The notes under the pieces: generated by a model
Told to the model about the DNA's origin: nothing
The model's database searches: none
Seen by the model: the letters and a program-made list of their open reading frames with translations, nothing else
DNA from: Rickettsiaceae bacterium H1
Lineage (GTDB): Bacteria; Pseudomonadota; Alphaproteobacteria; Rickettsiales; Anaplasmataceae
NCBI GenBank assembly: GCA_018101195.1
Contig: JACDQH010000001.1
Location: 164,518 to 228,517 of the forward strand
Length of the DNA: 64,000 bases
Direction of reading: 5' to 3'
Made by a program: the position numbers and the translations under genes
Shown: one piece after another, positions 15,324-25,052 of the stretch
Position numbering within the stretch: position 1 is the first letter of the stretch
How the letters are laid out: each line of letters begins with the position of its first letter

Positions 15324-17568
15324 TTTGGAGGAAACGTTAAACCGAGCACTGTCTATTGCTTATGATCTTCGTCACCAATATGCTACGTTAGAACATTTAT
15401 TACTTTCTTTAACCGAAGACATACATGCATATTACATTTTGAATAAATGTAATGCCAACATAGTAAAATTGAAAGAAGAAATTACCTCTTTCTTGTCGGG
15501 CAGTATTCCTATGTCGAGCATTCTGTTTGATTACATAGTAGAATCGAAACCTACTATGGGTTTTCAACGGGTAATATATAAAGCGATGCAACATGCTAAG
15601 AATATTAAACAAAAAGAAATAACGGGTGCCAACTTACTTATAGAATTTTTTACCGAAAGTGATTCTTACAGCGTATACCTCCTTTATAAGCATAATGTGA
15701 CTTGTTTAGAGGTATTAAATCACTTACTCAATTACCAAGGTAAAGATAACAAAAATCAAAATTTTTCCGGGTATGTTTCGCTAAATAACGAGACTAAACT
15801 CAATTTAAACAATAAGCATCATGACGATATGTTGTCTTCTTCTTCGATCTTGGAGGAGTATTGCGTTAACTTGAATAAAAAAGCAATACAAGGAGGAGTA
15901 GATAAATTAATAGGGAGAGAAAGTGAAATTGAACGAACTATAGATGTTTTGTTACGGAGAAATAAAAATAATCCGCTATACGTAGGAGATCCCGGAGTGG
16001 GGAAAACCGCAATTGTTGAAGGTTTGGCTCTGAAAATAGTTAATTGCGAAGTACCTGCTATTTTAGCAGATATGACCATATATGCATTGGATATGGGGTG
16101 TTTGCTTGCTGGGACAAGATATCGGGGTGATTTTGAAGAAAGAATGAAAATAGTTATTCAAGAAATAACTTCCAAAAGAAATTCCATACTGTTTATTGAT
16201 GAAATTCATACCATAATTGGTGCTGGTTCGACCAACGGTAGTTCTCTGGATGCCAGTAATCTGTTAAAACCTGCCCTTGCTCGTGGTGATTTTCGTTGTA
16301 TCGGTTCTACTACTTACAAAGAATATAACTTGGGATTTGCCAAGGATATGGCTCTTGCTCGTAGATTCCAAAAAATTGACATTTCCGAGTCTTCAGTAGA
16401 AGAAACGATAGAGATTTTAAACGGGATAAAGCCTTATTACGAGCGTTATTACGGAACGAAATATACTAATCAAGCAATTAATGCGGCCGTTAAGTTGGCG
16501 AAGCGTTATATCGGAGATAGAATGCTGCCGGATTCCGCAGTCGATATCATAGATGAAGTGGGGGCTTACCATAAAAGAACGGGTAATACCAAACCTATCA
16601 AGCTATACGATATTGAAAATGTCGTCTCAAATATAACGAAAATACCATGCGAGCAATTGTCCTGCAGCGATAATAAACGCATTAAATCGTTAGATAAGTT
16701 ACTGAAAAAGGAGATTTTCGGTCAAGACGAAGCGATAGATCGATTGGTTTCGTGTATAAAATTATCGAAAGCCGGTATGCGAGACAGCAAAAAACCGATA
16801 GGTAGTTATTTATTTGCCGGTAGTACCGGTGTGGGTAAAACCGAGCTTGCAAAACAACTGGCAAAGCATATGAATATGCATTTGGCTAGGTTCGACATGT
16901 CTGAGTATATGGAATCTCACACTGTTTCTAGAATGATAGGATCTCCTCCCGGTTATATTGGTTACGATAAAGGGGGATTGCTTACCGATACGATAGCTCG
17001 TCATCAGTATAGCGTCTTGTTACTTGACGAGATAGAAAAAGCTCATAAAGAAGTGTATAACGTATTGCTTCAGATTATGGATTACGGTTGCGTTACCGAC
17101 TCGACAGGACGTTTGGTAAACTTTAATAACGTCATCATAATAATGACTACTAATATTGGCGGAGAAGAATTAAATAAAGGTCCCCTTGGTTTCGGTCAGA
17201 ATAATATCGATTCATCTAAATTTATGGAAGATTACTTTAGTCCCGAGTTTCGTAATAGGATTGATTCGATAATAACTTTTAACCATATCGAACGTGAAAT
17301 AATGAATAAGATAGTGATGAAATTGGTTGCGCAAGTGCAACATTATGCCGAAGATAAGGTTAAATTAAAAATTTCACAGGAAGTGATGGATTATCTAACC
17401 AATGTTGCTTATAATAAAAAAATGGGAGTTCGTTACGTTGAAAGAATGATCACTTCGAAAATATCGGAAAAATTAGCAGATAAAATATTATTCGACAAAG
17501 GCAAAATTAAAAAAAGTAGGATGGTTTGTGCTAAAATGAAGGATAAAAACATGATAGAACTTTCATAA
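15310..17568 (+). CDS. clpA: ATP-dependent Clp protease ATP-binding subunit ClpA
   Basis: ClpA unfolds substrates and feeds them to ClpP (encoded at 47419). Residues 1-150 form the Clp N domain. The first AAA+ module has Walker A GDPGVGKTA and Walker B ILFIDEIHTIIGAG. The second has GSTGVGKTE, LLLDEIEKAH and the sensor MTTNIGGEEL. A ClpP-docking LGFG loop is present (GPLGFGQ), and there is no long ClpB-type middle domain, which separates ClpA from ClpB. The 752 residues are typical. It is translationally coupled to the ClpS-like gene. Confidence 0.95.
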   Translation: MISNSLEETLNRALSIAYDLRHQYATLEHLLLSLTEDIHAYYILNKCNANIVKLKEEITSFLSGSIPMSSILFDYIVESKPTMGFQRVIYKAMQHAKNIKQKEITGANLLIEFFTESDSYSVYLLYKHNVTCLEVLNHLLNYQGKDNKNQNFSGYVSLNNETKLNLNNKHHDDMLSSSSILEEYCVNLNKKAIQGGVDKLIGRESEIERTIDVLLRRNKNNPLYVGDPGVGKTAIVEGLALKIVNCEVPAILADMTIYALDMGCLLAGTRYRGDFEERMKIVIQEITSKRNSILFIDEIHTIIGAGSTNGSSLDASNLLKPALARGDFRCIGSTTYKEYNLGFAKDMALARRFQKIDISESSVEETIEILNGIKPYYERYYGTKYTNQAINAAVKLAKRYIGDRMLPDSAVDIIDEVGAYHKRTGNTKPIKLYDIENVVSNITKIPCEQLSCSDNKRIKSLDKLLKKEIFGQDEAIDRLVSCIKLSKAGMRDSKKPIGSYLFAGSTGVGKTELAKQLAKHMNMHLARFDMSEYMESHTVSRMIGSPPGYIGYDKGGLLTDTIARHQYSVLLLDEIEKAHKEVYNVLLQIMDYGCVTDSTGRLVNFNNVIIIMTTNIGGEELNKGPLGFGQNNIDSSKFMEDYFSPEFRNRIDSIITFNHIEREIMNKIVMKLVAQVQHYAEDKVKLKISQEVMDYLTNVAYNKKMGVRYVERMITSKISEKLADKILFDKGKIKKSRMVCAKMKDKNMIELS

Positions 17569-17596
17569 ACTTAGGAAAACATAAAATAATATGTGT

Positions 17597-18211
17597 TTAT
17601 AAAAATTTCGATATAATCTCCATTACAATTGTCGGGCCGACAATAACTACCATTGCCGAAATAATTAACCCTATTATACCCCAAATTATTCCTGCAATAC
17701 CGATTATTCCGTCTTGATTTAATATGCTTAAAGACATCAAACCTATCGCTTGTGCGGGAATAAAGTTGGTTAGAGGTAACGGTATCGCGATCGATATGGA
17801 GCATACCAGTGAAATAACGGCAAATAACTTTTCTCCTATAATATTATTAAATATCGGAAGTCGGCGTTTGGTTAATTTCTCTATTTTTCTTAAAATCGGA
17901 GCGGTTTTTTCTATTACTGAAGCTAAAGTTTTTCTTTTTATCGATTTTTTTTCCAGCCATTTCGGTAACCAAGGGGAGTCCATACCTAACATTAACTGTA
18001 TTGAAAATATAAGCAGTGGTATGGATAACACCGTAGTGAAACCGGGAGGAACGGGAATTGGTATACTTAAAGGTAAAGCAAAAAGCAACATAAGGAAAGC
18101 AAAACCTCTTTCATGTAAAGCGGTTTTAACTTCGAATAACGTCATGAAATCACTACTGCCGATATTTGTTACACTTTTCAGTATGTCCGATGGAGTTTTG
18201 CTTTTAACCAT
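17597..18211 (-). CDS. ExoD family membrane protein
   Basis: The 204-residue product has a soluble N-terminus, then LFALPLSIPIPVPPG, which matches the proline-rich first membrane segment of the ExoD family, and a repeated counterpart ISIAIPLPLTNFIPA in the second half. Four to five membrane segments are likely. ExoD was named for exopolysaccharide synthesis in rhizobia; its biochemical role is not established, and in a reduced intracellular genome it probably has a general envelope function. It converges on clpA with 28 bases between stops and has no operon partner. Confidence 0.85.
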   Translation of the reverse strand: MVKSKTPSDILKSVTNIGSSDFMTLFEVKTALHERGFAFLMLLFALPLSIPIPVPPGFTTVLSIPLLIFSIQLMLGMDSPWLPKWLEKKSIKRKTLASVIEKTAPILRKIEKLTKRRLPIFNNIIGEKLFAVISLVCSISIAIPLPLTNFIPAQAIGLMSLSILNQDGIIGIAGIIWGIIGLIISAMVVIVGPTIVMEIISKFL

Positions 18212-18316
18212 TTGTCGATGAAAAGAAATTGCAATTATAAGAGAGTGACGGGGTTAATACAACTACTTTTTTAAGTATATCGATGATAAAAACAAGCAGT
18301 AATTTTTAATAACGCA

Positions 18317-18754
18317 TTACTTAATACGATTTTTTGTTCGATCCCACTCTCGTTGTTTTATAGTTTCTCTTTTGTCGTGCTTTTTTTTCCCGGTTGCCAA
18401 ACTAATTTTAATTTTAATTTTTCCTTTATCATTAAAGTAGATCGATAGCGGTATAATCGTCGCGTTATCTTTTTTGATACTGCCGATAAATTTATTTATT
18501 TCTTTTTTGTGTAATAAAAGTTTTTTTAGGCGTTTCGGGTTGTGATTAAACCTGTTTCCATGATTGAATTCCGGAATGTGTAAGTTTTGTATCCACATTT
18601 CTCCGGATTTCTCGATAACATAAGATTCGCTTAAGTTAGCTTTGTTTTTGCGTAAAGATTTTACTTCCGTACTGGTTAATACGATTCCTGATTCTATGGT
18701 ATTTAGGATGAAAAAATTGAAACGAGCTTTTCGATTTTCCGAGATTAAAATCAT
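18317..18754 (-). CDS. smpB: SsrA-binding protein SmpB
   Basis: SmpB binds tmRNA and loads it on stalled ribosomes. The 145-residue product has the family signatures ENRKARFNFFI near the N-terminus, IESGIVLTSTEVKSLR (the E-x-G-I-x-L-x-G/T-T-E-V-K-S-x-R motif), the NHNPKRLKKLLLH segment, and the basic end GKKKHDKRETIKQREWDR. The length is normal. No tmRNA gene is visible in this window. The gene has its own promoter region and ends about 100 bases before the divergent ExoD-family gene. Confidence 0.97.
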   Translation of the reverse strand: MILISENRKARFNFFILNTIESGIVLTSTEVKSLRKNKANLSESYVIEKSGEMWIQNLHIPEFNHGNRFNHNPKRLKKLLLHKKEINKFIGSIKKDNATIIPLSIYFNDKGKIKIKISLATGKKKHDKRETIKQREWDRTKNRIK

Positions 18755-18858
18755 CGCTTAATTATCTGTTATTTTACTGCGAGATCAAACAAATATTGAT
18801 TATTGGGGATTATTGTATTATCTTTGTTAAAGATTAATATATTAAATAAATTGCGATA

Positions 18859-19872
18859 ATGTATAAAAATTTGGTATTCAAAGGGGGCGGTGTAAAAACT
18901 TATACTTACATTGGTGTTATCGAAGCTCTGGAAAAATCTGGTTTCCTTGTTGGTATCGAAAAAGTAGTGGGAAGCTCGGCTGGAGGGCTATATACTGTTC
19001 TTGTTGGTTTAAATTTTTCGGCATCTGAGATTCGGTCTTTCATGAATAAAATCGATGTCGGCGAAGAGATAAGAGCTGCTGATCCGGACGATACTTTAAA
19101 AAGATTTTTTAAGGAGTATGGTCAATATAGCGGGGATTTTAGCATTAACGCTTTTCGTGAGATTTTATCGAATAAACTTGGTGATGCGGATGTTACTTTT
19201 CGGGGTTTACACGATCGTTACGGACACATGAAATTTAAAGAAATATATTTGACGGGGGTTGATATTTCCGAAGGCAAGTCAGTTATTTTTTCTTATGAAG
19301 ATACTCCAGATATGAAATTAATCGATGCCTTGCGTATTAGTTGTAGCTATCCATTAATGTATATTCCTTTTAAGGGTTCCGACGGTCATTATTATGTTGA
19401 CGGAGGATTGTTAAATAACTACCCGGTTTCTGTTTTTTTTAACGACACTCCTTGTGAGGATAAAGTATGTAAATCTAGCAAAGAGACTTTGGGTTTGTTT
19501 TTAGGTAATCACGAAGAAGAAAGTGCTTTAGGACTGAATGAGATCAGTGTTTTGGTCAGAAACATTACCGATAAATTCGGTGTCGTAAATGGTGAGAAGT
19601 TACAAAGATATCTGACTGAAATAGATTATTCGGGAATTAATGAAGGGATGAATAAACCGATTACCGATATTATTTCTTATATATCTCATCTTTTTCACGC
19701 TTATTCTTTAGTTGATTATAAAGACTATGACATAGACGAAATCTTAATCGAGGATAATCACTTAAATGCTCTTGATCTTAACATTACCGATCAGCAAATA
19801 CAATGTATGATTGATAATGGAAAAAATACTACGGAAGATTTTATTAATACCCATTATTCTTCTTTTTCTTGA
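18859..19872 (+). CDS. Patatin-like phospholipase
   Basis: A 337-residue protein with the patatin catalytic core: the oxyanion-hole motif FKGGGVKTYTYIGVIEAL at residues 7-24, nucleophile motif GSSAGG (Ser within G-x-S-x-G) near residues 38-43, and DGGLLNNYP, supplying the catalytic Asp, near 178-186. Family members hydrolyse acyl chains of phospholipids, and several intracellular bacteria export them to damage host vacuole membranes. There is no N-terminal signal peptide, so export, if it occurs, would need a type I or type IV route. The gene is monocistronic, between smpB and the surface antigen. Confidence 0.92.
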   Translation: MYKNLVFKGGGVKTYTYIGVIEALEKSGFLVGIEKVVGSSAGGLYTVLVGLNFSASEIRSFMNKIDVGEEIRAADPDDTLKRFFKEYGQYSGDFSINAFREILSNKLGDADVTFRGLHDRYGHMKFKEIYLTGVDISEGKSVIFSYEDTPDMKLIDALRISCSYPLMYIPFKGSDGHYYVDGGLLNNYPVSVFFNDTPCEDKVCKSSKETLGLFLGNHEEESALGLNEISVLVRNITDKFGVVNGEKLQRYLTEIDYSGINEGMNKPITDIISYISHLFHAYSLVDYKDYDIDEILIEDNHLNALDLNITDQQIQCMIDNGKNTTEDFINTHYSSFS

Positions 19873-19955
19873 CCGGGTTAATATTTTCTTTACTTAAATA
19901 TCGTAGATACTTATATAAAAGTAGTATTCTAGTTATTTAATACGTAAAATATTAT

Positions 19956-19983
19956 TTGACTCGGTGTTTTTCATGAGTAGACT
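19956..19983 (+). promoter_or_regulatory. Candidate sigma-70 promoter of the surface antigen gene
   Basis: TTGACT at 19956-19961 and TAGACT at 19978-19983 are separated by 16 bases. A GGAAGG ribosome-binding site precedes the ATG at 20047. The good -35 box and long leader fit strong expression of a major outer-membrane protein. Confidence 0.4.
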
Positions 19984-20046
19984 AGGTGCTGTGTTATTTG
20001 TAAACATTATTAATAGTGAATATTTTCTTAAAGGAAGGTTGATATT

Positions 20047-20817
20047 ATGTTGAGTAAAAAATTATTAATTGGGGTTGCAGCTCTTTCTTGTTTAGTAGCA
20101 ATCAACCCCTCTCATTCCATGAATATGGCAAATACTGGGGGAAGCATGTATGCCTCTTTGGGCGGAAATGCTCAATTTGTCATCGAGCCGGAGTTTAAAG
20201 TCGCAACTGCCGGTTATAACATTCAAGGAACTACCGACGGGACTAATTATACCGACGGTTACAAACCGAAGTATAAGTTAGGTTATATTGGCTCTCTTTC
20301 TGTCGGTATGCCTTTTTCCGCACTTCGAGTCGAATTGGAAGGTCAATATGCCAGTGTTAAAGTTGCCGATGAAGGTGATAACCAACATGCTGGCAAGTTT
20401 AGAGTAGTAGATTCAAGCAATAAGACTAGTAAATACGTTGATTTTACCAACGATGGATTTTCTCACTGGGGCGGCATGGCTAACGTATATTATGATATGG
20501 TCGGTGCGTTAACTCAAGATAATTTCATAATTCCGTATGTTGGCGGAGGTGCAGGTATTTCTCACATTACGTTCAACGGAGTATCGAGAAATACTTTAAT
20601 GTATCAAGCAAAAGGGGGTGTAACTGTCAGAATGTTCGATGAAGCAAGGTTATTTCTCGGGTATAAATATCTCGCTGTTATGGACGGAGACAAAGGTTTT
20701 GAAGGTGTAACCGATGGGACTGCTACTGGTTCCCCGACTGTTACAAAATTTGATATTAAAGCTCCGTATTCGATACATGGTCCCGAGGTTGGAGTTTTGG
20801 TAAATTTCTCTTACTAG
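20047..20817 (+). CDS. P44/Msp2 family outer membrane surface antigen
   Basis: The 256-residue protein begins with a signal peptide (KKLLIGVAALSCLVAINPSHS). The mature part has the alternating beta strands of an eight-stranded barrel and ends in an aromatic residue (LVNFSY), as outer-membrane proteins do. Family hallmarks are YASLGGNAQF at the mature start, YKLGYIGSLSVGMPF.A.RVELEGQY, the central NVYYDM.....IIPYVGGGAGIS block, and YKY near the end. These define the Anaplasmataceae surface antigen family (P44, Msp2, Omp-1). A strong terminator follows directly. Only one copy lies in this window. Confidence 0.92.
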   Translation: MLSKKLLIGVAALSCLVAINPSHSMNMANTGGSMYASLGGNAQFVIEPEFKVATAGYNIQGTTDGTNYTDGYKPKYKLGYIGSLSVGMPFSALRVELEGQYASVKVADEGDNQHAGKFRVVDSSNKTSKYVDFTNDGFSHWGGMANVYYDMVGALTQDNFIIPYVGGGAGISHITFNGVSRNTLMYQAKGGVTVRMFDEARLFLGYKYLAVMDGDKGFEGVTDGTATGSPTVTKFDIKAPYSIHGPEVGVLVNFSY

Positions 20818-20832
20818 AAAATAAAAGTGAAA

Positions 20833-20870
20833 AGTTACTGTTAATCAATTAACAGTAACTTATTTTTTTA
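20833..20870 (+). terminator. Rho-independent terminator behind the surface antigen gene
   Basis: AGTTACTGTTAAT and ATTAACAGTAACT form a perfect 13-bp stem around a CA loop, followed by TATTTTTTTA. It lies 15 bases after the stop codon and just before the bacterioferritin gene, insulating the two. Confidence 0.9.
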
Positions 20871-20872
20871 TT

Positions 20873-21325
20873 ATGGGTAAGATTTTAAGTCATTTATCGG
20901 TTTTGTTGAATGGTGAAATAAAATCTTCAAATACCTACTTCATGCATTACAAGATTTTGCAAAGTCATGGTTGGTTTCAACTTGCCGATCAAGAAAAAGA
21001 AAATCATCTGGATGAAATGGGTCATGCCGATAAGTTTATAGATAGAATTTTTTTCTTGAATGGTGTTCCCCAGTTTAACTTAAATAAAATTAGTCCCGGC
21101 ACGGACATAAATTCCATACTTGAATTAGATTTAAAACTTGAACAAGAAGCTGTTGACAATCTTAAACAAGCTATAGGTTGTGCTTTGCTTGAACAAGATT
21201 ATGGAACTTTTGAATTACTGCAGACAATGTTAGCCGATGAAGAAGCTCATGTTGATCGGATAAATACTCAGATTAGTTGTTTAAAAACGCTCGGAGTAAA
21301 AAAATACTTACAAAAATATGGCTAA
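20873..21325 (+). CDS. bfr: Bacterioferritin
   Basis: Bacterioferritin oxidises and stores iron in a haem-containing 24-mer. The 150-residue chain keeps all ferroxidase ligands by alignment to E. coli Bfr: E15, E48, H51, E90, E123 and H126. It also keeps the haem-ligand Met49 in DEMGHAD. The ending ...LGVKKYLQKYG matches the family. The start lies only a few bases after the preceding terminator and no good Shine-Dalgarno is visible, so expression is probably low or depends on a start within the terminator tail. It overlaps the following pstS-like gene by 8 bases. Confidence 0.93.
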   Translation: MGKILSHLSVLLNGEIKSSNTYFMHYKILQSHGWFQLADQEKENHLDEMGHADKFIDRIFFLNGVPQFNLNKISPGTDINSILELDLKLEQEAVDNLKQAIGCALLEQDYGTFELLQTMLADEEAHVDRINTQISCLKTLGVKKYLQKYG

Positions 21326-22334
21326 AGTTTCTCTTTTTTTGTTCTTTTTGATTATTGCGAGTTGTTTTAATTCTTATGCTTCTCGCTCTTATATTCATAT
21401 AGTTGGTTCTTCGACCGTATTTCCATTGATATCATTTACTGCGGAAGAATTCGGTAGAAAAAATCGTGTTCGTGTACCTGTAGTCGAATCGACGGGGACT
21501 GCGAACGGATTTAAATTATTTTGTTCAGGTATAGGTACGGATAGCCCCGACGTTGTAACCGCTTCTCGCGAAATAACTGCAGCGGAAAAGGAATTATGTA
21601 AAAAAAACAAAGTATTTGATGTTTTAGAAATGCAAATAGGATATGACGGTATAGTTATTGCTAATTCAAAAGGCACTAAGAAGTTGGATTTTAGTAAAAT
21701 GGACTTATTTTTAGCACTATCTTCTCATATTGCACGAGATAATTTTATTATAATAAAAAATCTGAACGATTTTTGGACGGATATAGCCGATAATTTTCCT
21801 GATAAAAAAATAGAAATATACGGACCGGCTCGTGATACCGGCACATATGATTCTATTATTAATACGATTTTTTTAGAATCTTGTATGCAACTTAAAGCAT
21901 TCAGGCTGAAGTATGACGATAAAGAGGAATTAAAAAAAGCATGTAGTGTCATTCGTGATGATGGTAAATTTATTGAGATCGGTAACGATGAAAACTTAAT
22001 TGTACAAAAAATTATCAGAAATCCTCATATTTTTGGTATATTCGGATATAGTTTTTTAAAAAATAATGAATCTACAATTCAAAGTAATATGATTAACGGT
22101 ATCGAACCGACATATGAAAATGTTGCGAACGGTAAATACGTGCTTTCCAGACCCCTTTATTTATATGTTAAAAAACAGCATTTTACCGAAATTAAATGGT
22201 TAAAGAAATTTGTATTGGAAGCAATCAGCGAGTTTACCATAGGAGAAAAGGGTTATCTTGTCGGACAAGGTCTAATTCCTTTATCGAAAAACGATTTATA
22301 TCTCTTGCAAGCAAAAGTAAAAAAAGCACTTTAA
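21318..22334 (+). CDS. pstS: PstS-like phosphate-binding protein
   Basis: This is a periplasmic solute-binding protein of the PstS/PtsS type. A signal peptide (SLFLFFLIIASCFNSYA) is followed by the phosphate-loop motif IVGSSTVFPL, then VESTGTANGFKLFCSG, SREIT..E, and GPARDTGTYDS, which correspond to phosphate-contacting segments. The length of 338 residues is normal. No pstC, pstA, pstB or phoU lies in the window; in Anaplasmataceae these genes are often dispersed. It overlaps bfr by 8 bases. Confidence 0.88.
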   Translation: MAKVSLFLFFLIIASCFNSYASRSYIHIVGSSTVFPLISFTAEEFGRKNRVRVPVVESTGTANGFKLFCSGIGTDSPDVVTASREITAAEKELCKKNKVFDVLEMQIGYDGIVIANSKGTKKLDFSKMDLFLALSSHIARDNFIIIKNLNDFWTDIADNFPDKKIEIYGPARDTGTYDSIINTIFLESCMQLKAFRLKYDDKEELKKACSVIRDDGKFIEIGNDENLIVQKIIRNPHIFGIFGYSFLKNNESTIQSNMINGIEPTYENVANGKYVLSRPLYLYVKKQHFTEIKWLKKFVLEAISEFTIGEKGYLVGQGLIPLSKNDLYLLQAKVKKAL

Positions 22335-22367
22335 TATTATTTTTGTCGTATAATGTAATTTTGCCTA

Positions 22368-23543
22368 ATGTTAATATTATTGGTTTTTTGCGCTATTACT
22401 TTATCGGAAATTGCTACCGATATTTATGTTCCTGGCTTGCCTTATATTAAAGATTTTTTTGGTACTGAAAAAACACTGGTACAACTTACAGTCAGTTTAA
22501 ATTTGATAGGGATAGCGTTATCAAGTTTGTTTTATGGAATTCTTTCCGATTGTTACGGAAGAAGAAAAATTTTTCTTTCTGGTTTTGCTGTTTTTGCAAT
22601 TTCCAGTCTTTTATGTTGTTTTAGTCAGAATATATATTTTTTAATAACAATGCGTTTTTTTCAAGGTATTGGTGCCGGAGTATCTAGTGTTGTTGGACAT
22701 GCCAGTATTAAAGATGTTTATTTCGGTAATTTATATGCACAAATTGTTTCCAGATTAAGCACGGTAGTTTCGTTATCGCCTGCTATTGCTCCCGTGATCG
22801 GAGGGCTAATTTTATCTAGGTTCGATTGGCATTTGCTGTTTGTGATTGTTTTTATATTGGCGCTCGCTTTATTTATTATGATATTTTTTTTCTTTAAAGA
22901 AACTTTGCCTTACGAAAGGAAAGAGAATTTCGGCTTGGTAAGGTTATTCAGGTCTTATTTTGTTTTGCTTTCCAACCGAGTTTTTCTTGTAATGATCGGC
23001 ATTCAAGCTTGTTCTTTTATGTGGTTGTGGAACCAAATTGCTAATTTACCTTTTCTGTTTATTACCGTGATGAATATGAAAGTGAAACATTATGGTTATT
23101 TTGTAACAATTAATGTTCTTGCCTATATTTTGGGAACAGTTATTAATCATAAATATGTAGGGAAAATCGGCACGAACATAATGCTGTTTATTGGTATTTT
23201 GCTTACTATTTTTCCTGATATCGTTTTGTTGATAATTAATTTATTTGTATTGCCGAATCCGGTATTGATCACTTTAATTTGGGTTCCGACTTTAATCGGG
23301 CTTGCACTTATCGTTACCAACAGTATTGCTATCGCTTTAAGTTCCGTTCCGCAAACAGCGATTGCTCGAGCTAGTGCTTGTCTTTCTTTTACTCAAATGG
23401 CATTTGGTGCTTTATCGATATACATCGTTGGAAACCTATTTAAGGCGGATAGTATAATTTCTATTTCTTTTATTACCGTAACTTGTTCGGTGATTGCTTT
23501 GATAATTTATAGTTATAGGCCGAATAAAAAATTTGTTCCTTGA
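22368..23543 (+). CDS. Bcr/CflA-type major facilitator drug transporter
   Basis: A 391-residue protein with about 12 membrane segments. The opening EIATDIYVPGLP matches the D1 motif of the Bcr/CflA family. The MFS loop motif GILSDCYGRRKIFLSGF follows between helices 2 and 3, then RFFQGIGAGVSSVVGHASIKD. Family members export sulfonamides, bicyclomycin or peptides by proton antiport. The substrate here is unknown. The start is the ATG 33 bases after the pstS-like stop. Confidence 0.87.
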   Translation: MLILLVFCAITLSEIATDIYVPGLPYIKDFFGTEKTLVQLTVSLNLIGIALSSLFYGILSDCYGRRKIFLSGFAVFAISSLLCCFSQNIYFLITMRFFQGIGAGVSSVVGHASIKDVYFGNLYAQIVSRLSTVVSLSPAIAPVIGGLILSRFDWHLLFVIVFILALALFIMIFFFFKETLPYERKENFGLVRLFRSYFVLLSNRVFLVMIGIQACSFMWLWNQIANLPFLFITVMNMKVKHYGYFVTINVLAYILGTVINHKYVGKIGTNIMLFIGILLTIFPDIVLLIINLFVLPNPVLITLIWVPTLIGLALIVTNSIAIALSSVPQTAIARASACLSFTQMAFGALSIYIVGNLFKADSIISISFITVTCSVIALIIYSYRPNKKFVP

Positions 23544-23547
23544 GTGT

Positions 23548-24375
23548 TTATAAGGACCTATTTCGATTTTGTGATAACACATAATTAAATTCCGCTCCGT
23601 AAATCAAACATAAATTGATTACATAAAAAAATAGTAACGATATGATGACCCCGCCTAAACTACCGTATATTAAATTAACTTGTTGAAAGTGATTAATGTA
23701 GAAAGAAAATGAAATTGCCGTTATCGTCCACAGTGTTACAACTAGTGTTGCACCGGGTAGGACTGATAACCAATTTTGTTTAATATTCGGCAGTATTAAA
23801 TATAGCCATGATATTGCGATAAGAAGGATTAATACGCTAATTATATAACGCATATAAAGCCATTGATAATGAATTTTAGCAAATTTCGCTATAACGCTTT
23901 CAATTGCCGGAGTAAAAGTTAGTATAAGCATTGCTATTATTATAACGAAAGTTATTAGTAAAAATTGTACTATACTCAGCAAACGACTTAGTATGTAAGG
24001 GTGCCTGTTTTCTACGTGATAAGCTCGATTGATTATCGTCCTTAAGCCTTCCACTGCCGATGATGCTGTCCAGATTGAACCGATTACTGCTAATTTAAGT
24101 AATGTCGGTGGCGGACCGGAAACAATTTCATTAATTCTCGGGGTAAGTCCCGATAAGATTTCTTCCGAAATGTTGTTGATAAAAAAGTATTTTATAGATT
24201 CTACAAGATCGTATTGTTCTAATATTTGCGTAATATAACTGGTTAAAGCCATAAGGAAAAATAATGCGGGAAATAGTGCTAATAAAGATAAGAATGCCAG
24301 GTAACCCGCATGTTCAAAGCCGTCGTGTTTAACGGTATTAATATAAGCATAATATAAGTATATTATAATGCGCAT
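23548..24375 (-). CDS. YihY/BrkB family membrane protein
   Basis: The 275-residue product has the family pattern: an N-terminal amphipathic stretch with GYLAFLSLLALFPALFFLMAL, a polar loop, SIWTASSAVEGLRTIINRAY, and four further membrane segments, ending with YGSLGGVIISLLFFYVINLCLIYGAE.N. YihY/BrkB proteins were once called ribonuclease BN, which is not supported. Some act as envelope transporters. It ends where the terC-like gene stops (stop and start share bases at 24375), so the two are co-transcribed from upstream. Confidence 0.9.
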   Translation of the reverse strand: MRIIIYLYYAYINTVKHDGFEHAGYLAFLSLLALFPALFFLMALTSYITQILEQYDLVESIKYFFINNISEEILSGLTPRINEIVSGPPPTLLKLAVIGSIWTASSAVEGLRTIINRAYHVENRHPYILSRLLSIVQFLLITFVIIIAMLILTFTPAIESVIAKFAKIHYQWLYMRYIISVLILLIAISWLYLILPNIKQNWLSVLPGATLVVTLWTITAISFSFYINHFQQVNLIYGSLGGVIISLLFFYVINLCLIYGAEFNYVLSQNRNRSL

Positions 24376-25049
24376 TAATTTTTATGCTGATTTTTCTCCA
24401 GTATAAGGTTTAACAGCTCTGCAATCAAAGAAAAGGTAAAAGAGATGTATAAGTATTCTTTCGGGGTGTGAATGTTAAATCCTTCCGCAAGTAATAGCAA
24501 GCCTAGTACCGCAATAAACATTAAGGCCAACATTTTTAATCTGGGAAAGTTTTGTAACAAACTCACACTGTAATTTGAAAACTTTATCATAACAATCATA
24601 GCTACAGCAAAAGCAATGACTATAATTATGATGTTTTTAGTAAGGGCAATTGCTGTTAAGACTGAATCCAAAGAAAATATTAAATCCATTGAAACCACTT
24701 GTAATATTGCGTAATAAAAGTTTTCTTTGGAACTTATTTTGTTTTTCTCTTGATTATAAAAAATATCTTTATATATTTGTTGACCGCTTTTAATGATTAA
24801 AAAAATTCCTCCTATAGTTAAAATTAAATTTCTTACGGAAATATTTATAAATTTCATATCAAATTCTAATAGTGATTTGATGTAAATTAGCATGATAATT
24901 CTTATCAGTAATGCCAAGCTAAGGCCGATATAACGTACTGCGTCTTTTCTTTTGACATTTTGGACGGTAATACTGATGAACAAGATGTTATCGATGCCTA
25001 AAATTACTTCGAGTAATGTTAAAATAAGAAAATCGGCGATATTTTCCAC
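24375..25049 (-). CDS. TerC family integral membrane protein
   Basis: A 224-residue protein with seven likely membrane segments. The acidic intramembrane motif LEVILGIDNILFIS near the N-terminus and its repeat MDLIFSLDSVLTAIAL in the middle are the metal-binding signatures of TerC/YkoY proteins, which are linked to manganese export and metalation of secreted proteins. The gene is followed immediately by the YihY/BrkB gene and preceded by the intradiol-dioxygenase-like gene with 3 bases between. Confidence 0.92.
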   Translation of the reverse strand: MENIADFLILTLLEVILGIDNILFISITVQNVKRKDAVRYIGLSLALLIRIIMLIYIKSLLEFDMKFINISVRNLILTIGGIFLIIKSGQQIYKDIFYNQEKNKISSKENFYYAILQVVSMDLIFSLDSVLTAIALTKNIIIIVIAFAVAMIVMIKFSNYSVSLLQNFPRLKMLALMFIAVLGLLLLAEGFNIHTPKEYLYISFTFSLIAELLNLILEKNQHKN

Positions 25050-25052
25050 TTC

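Noticed and set aside
17724-18221. 165-residue plus-strand frame
   Set aside because: It is antisense to the ExoD-family gene, which has recognisable motifs.
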